Source of the DNA: Bdellovibrionales bacterium
GTDB lineage: Bacteria; Bdellovibrionota; Bdellovibrionia; Bdellovibrionales; JAMPXM01
Assembly: GCA_005808505.1 (NCBI GenBank)
Contig: SYLX01000071.1
Location: forward strand, 1 to 44,284
Reading direction: 5' to 3'
DNA: 44,284 nucleotides
A program made the position numbers and the translations under genes. This document shows, piece after piece, positions 42,304-44,284 of the stretch. The first letter of the stretch is position 1, and each line of letters opens with the position of its first letter. The notes below the pieces were generated by a model. That model saw nothing but the letters and a program-made list of their open reading frames with translations. It searched no databases and had not been told where the DNA came from.

Positions 42304-43239
42304 TTACCTTTTCTGCAGCGTAAGCGTTTCTTTAGCCTTACCGATACCAGCCTCTATCGCAGGCTTTAGCGTCGAGTAGTGACTGGCTCCGTAAACAACC
42401 GTTACGAATCGATGCTTTGATAACATTGCTTCAATCAAGCCAAGCGTGAAACGATCTCTTATAATTCCGATCGCCGACGAAATTTTCTGGGTGAACACGT
42501 TGCTTCCGAAGATAGGTGCCGACTCTTCCGTCGTGATTTTTGAGCTGAGATCCTTGCCGCTTTTGCTTTTATACCAAGATCTGATCCTCGATAAAGATGG
42601 GCATCGTGCCTCCTCAATATGAAATGTCCTGCAATAATGCTTGAGAAATGATGTCGGCCTCGAATCGTCGAGTTCACCGTTCATCTCTCTCTGTCTGACC
42701 CATTGAGGAATTTGCCGAACCAAGTAGAAACCTAGGATGTCTTCATCCGTAAAGCTCTGCTGTTTGAGCTCGCGGTAAGTCTCCCGATCATCAATTTCTC
42801 CACCGATGAACCCGATGTTTTGCTCTGTAGCGCGTGCGACTGCTACCGCACTCTCCCCGCCTACGACGAAATCGTTTTTTATTCCCTTGAGAGATTCCGC
42901 AACGAACCACTGTGGACTCATGCCTTCTGAAGCCGGAATCGGTTCAATGATCAAAAACGCAGGCCTAAATCGGCTGAATGCTTCATTCACCAATTGGTGG
43001 GTCTCGCTTTTTGGATCGTTTTCGTGGTGCGCGGCCACGTAGATGAGTTCGTACGAGCCCTTCTTGTGGTGAGCAATGAAAGGTCTACGTGGCGACACCT
43101 CACCCAGCTCCGTGGTCCAAGGTCGAATCAAACCTGGATCTAGACGCGGTGGCGAGTGACTCAGTGAAACGCATCCAGAAAAGTAGTTCGATAGGAAGAC
43201 CATGGTTAAAGAGAAAAATCCGCTCGATCTGGCTCTCAC
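42304..43239 (-). CDS. Lipoprotein with TraB/GumN-like fold (tentative)
   Basis: About 311 aa. The N-terminus has a short hydrophobic run ending in the lipobox-like Y-F-S-G-C, so the mature protein should be lipid-anchored. The body has features of TraB-type proteins: E-L-I-Y-V-A-A-H-H-E-N near residue 65, R-P-A-F-L-I-I-E-P, a G-G-E-S segment and, near the end, R-F-V-T-V-V-Y-G-A-S-H-Y. The conserved His pairs and Glu suggest a metal site, but the family call is tentative. GTG 43239 follows GGAG by 5 nt; GTG 43245 and ATG 43203 are alternatives. The gene lies between the GAF kinase (convergent) and the DUF2945 gene (divergent). Confidence 0.6.
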   Translation of the reverse strand: MRARSSGFFSLTMVFLSNYFSGCVSLSHSPPRLDPGLIRPWTTELGEVSPRRPFIAHHKKGSYELIYVAAHHENDPKSETHQLVNEAFSRFRPAFLIIEPIPASEGMSPQWFVAESLKGIKNDFVVGGESAVAVARATEQNIGFIGGEIDDRETYRELKQQSFTDEDILGFYLVRQIPQWVRQREMNGELDDSRPTSFLKHYCRTFHIEEARCPSLSRIRSWYKSKSGKDLSSKITTEESAPIFGSNVFTQKISSAIGIIRDRFTLGLIEAMLSKHRFVTVVYGASHYSTLKPAIEAGIGKAKETLTLQKR

Positions 43240-43350
43240 TGCCACTCCATTTGTTTAATCCTGTAGTAAGACGATGCCACAGATTGAGCTCGCCCGCAGG
43301 ATTGAGTAAGTTTGTTGGCAACCGAAGCATCAGGCGGCCGCGGGGGACTC

Positions 43351-43617
43351 ATGAAGACATTTAGAATTAAACAAAAAGTCAGTTGGAAGTGGGCAAACGG
43401 CACCGTTGAAGGTGAAATATTGGAAGTCTTCAAAGAGCGCGTCGAAAAAACGATAAAAGGCGCCAAGATCGTTCGGAAAGGGACACCTGAGAACCCGGCT
43501 TATCTCGTGCGTTCGGAAAAAGGAAATCTCGCGCTGAAACTTCACTCCGAGTTAAGCGAGACTTCAACAGAATTTGCTGGTTCTTCACTGATTAATTCAC
43601 TGCTCGGTCAGAGATAA
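43351..43617 (+). CDS. DUF2945 (hypervirulence-associated TUDOR-domain) protein
   Basis: 88 aa from ATG 43351, which has GGGGG 4-5 nt upstream. F-R-I-K-Q-K-V-S-W-K-W-A-N-G-T-V-E-G near the start and P-A-Y-L-V-R-S-E-K-G-N-L-A-L-K-L-H-S-E-L at the end are the DUF2945 signature, a small SH3/Tudor-like beta barrel common in soil bacteria. The function is unknown. Confidence 0.85.
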   Translation: MKTFRIKQKVSWKWANGTVEGEILEVFKERVEKTIKGAKIVRKGTPENPAYLVRSEKGNLALKLHSELSETSTEFAGSSLINSLLGQR

Positions 43618-43719
43618 CCAAGAGCTGAGTCCATTCATTCCTAAACTAAAAATATCAAACCTAAAAAGTCATTCCTCCTGTTGAATCCCCAGAATTCGTC
43701 GGTGTACCGTTGTACCTAA

Positions 43720-44284
<565 letters not shown>

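Overview
The window looks like a chromosomal stretch of a free-living Gram-negative bacterium, most likely of the Bdellovibrionota (Bdellovibrio-like). The reasons are a mosaic fibre protein with an S74 self-cleaving chaperone and S-S-T-D-W-S-T-F-N-N-K type repeats, a dense set of secreted proteins with Sec, Tat or lipobox signals, large soluble hybrid histidine kinases, and frequent TTG/GTG starts. This assignment is inference from gene content; no rRNA or tRNA gene is present to anchor it.

Layout. 1-2647: 3' part of a trimeric fibre/adhesin gene. 2739-3110: small DUF3565 protein. 3483-12409: the outstanding locus, a four-gene, tightly packed operon. It encodes (i) a 1095-aa protein with a mersacidin/lichenicidin-type lanthipeptide leader followed by 70 perfect octapeptides in 15 blocks, each block closed by a degenerate cap octad, (ii) a LanM class II lanthipeptide synthetase, (iii) a JmjC/cupin-like oxygenase and (iv) a secreted S41 protease. 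I read it as a giant multi-core lanthipeptide system in which one transcript could encode 15 different thioether-linked peptides. I know of no described counterpart. 12413-16202: LLM flavin oxidoreductase, then an NfeR-like PadR regulator with a strong palindromic operator, a siderophore-interacting ferric reductase and a Bcr/CflA exporter. 16276-21025: Tat-exported dienelactone-hydrolase-like enzyme, a GNAT gene broken by one stop codon, and a five-PAS hybrid histidine kinase.

16169-24710 also holds a REP/RAYT system: one Y1 (REP-associated tyrosine) transposase gene and five copies of a ~25-bp element. One copy encodes the C-terminus of a gene and three others directly continue a TAG stop codon. 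21907-24615: secreted GH114-like glycosidase, SRPBCC protein and FrnE-like DsbA protein. 24885-28815: secreted protein of unknown function, DEAD-box helicase, CPBP protease and a small ferredoxin-like protein. 29071-30284: nucleotidyltransferase plus P-loop ATPase pair, next to a perfect 15-bp-stem hairpin. 30446-34813: housekeeping and accessory genes (CcmI-C-like, PhyH, SRPBCC, GNAT, AHSA1, DoxX) ending in a TetR regulator with two matching operators. 34863-42297: two more hybrid histidine kinases, a YdeI-like protein and a membrane protein. 42304-44284: TraB-like lipoprotein, DUF2945 protein and the 5' part of katG.

The lanthipeptide operon appears self-contained for modification (LanM, oxygenase) and possibly for periplasmic processing (S41), but no LanT-type transporter lies in the window, so the export route is open. 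The three hybrid kinases have no adjacent partner regulators. The NfeR, SIP reductase and MFS genes form a coherent iron/siderophore or metal-responsive unit.
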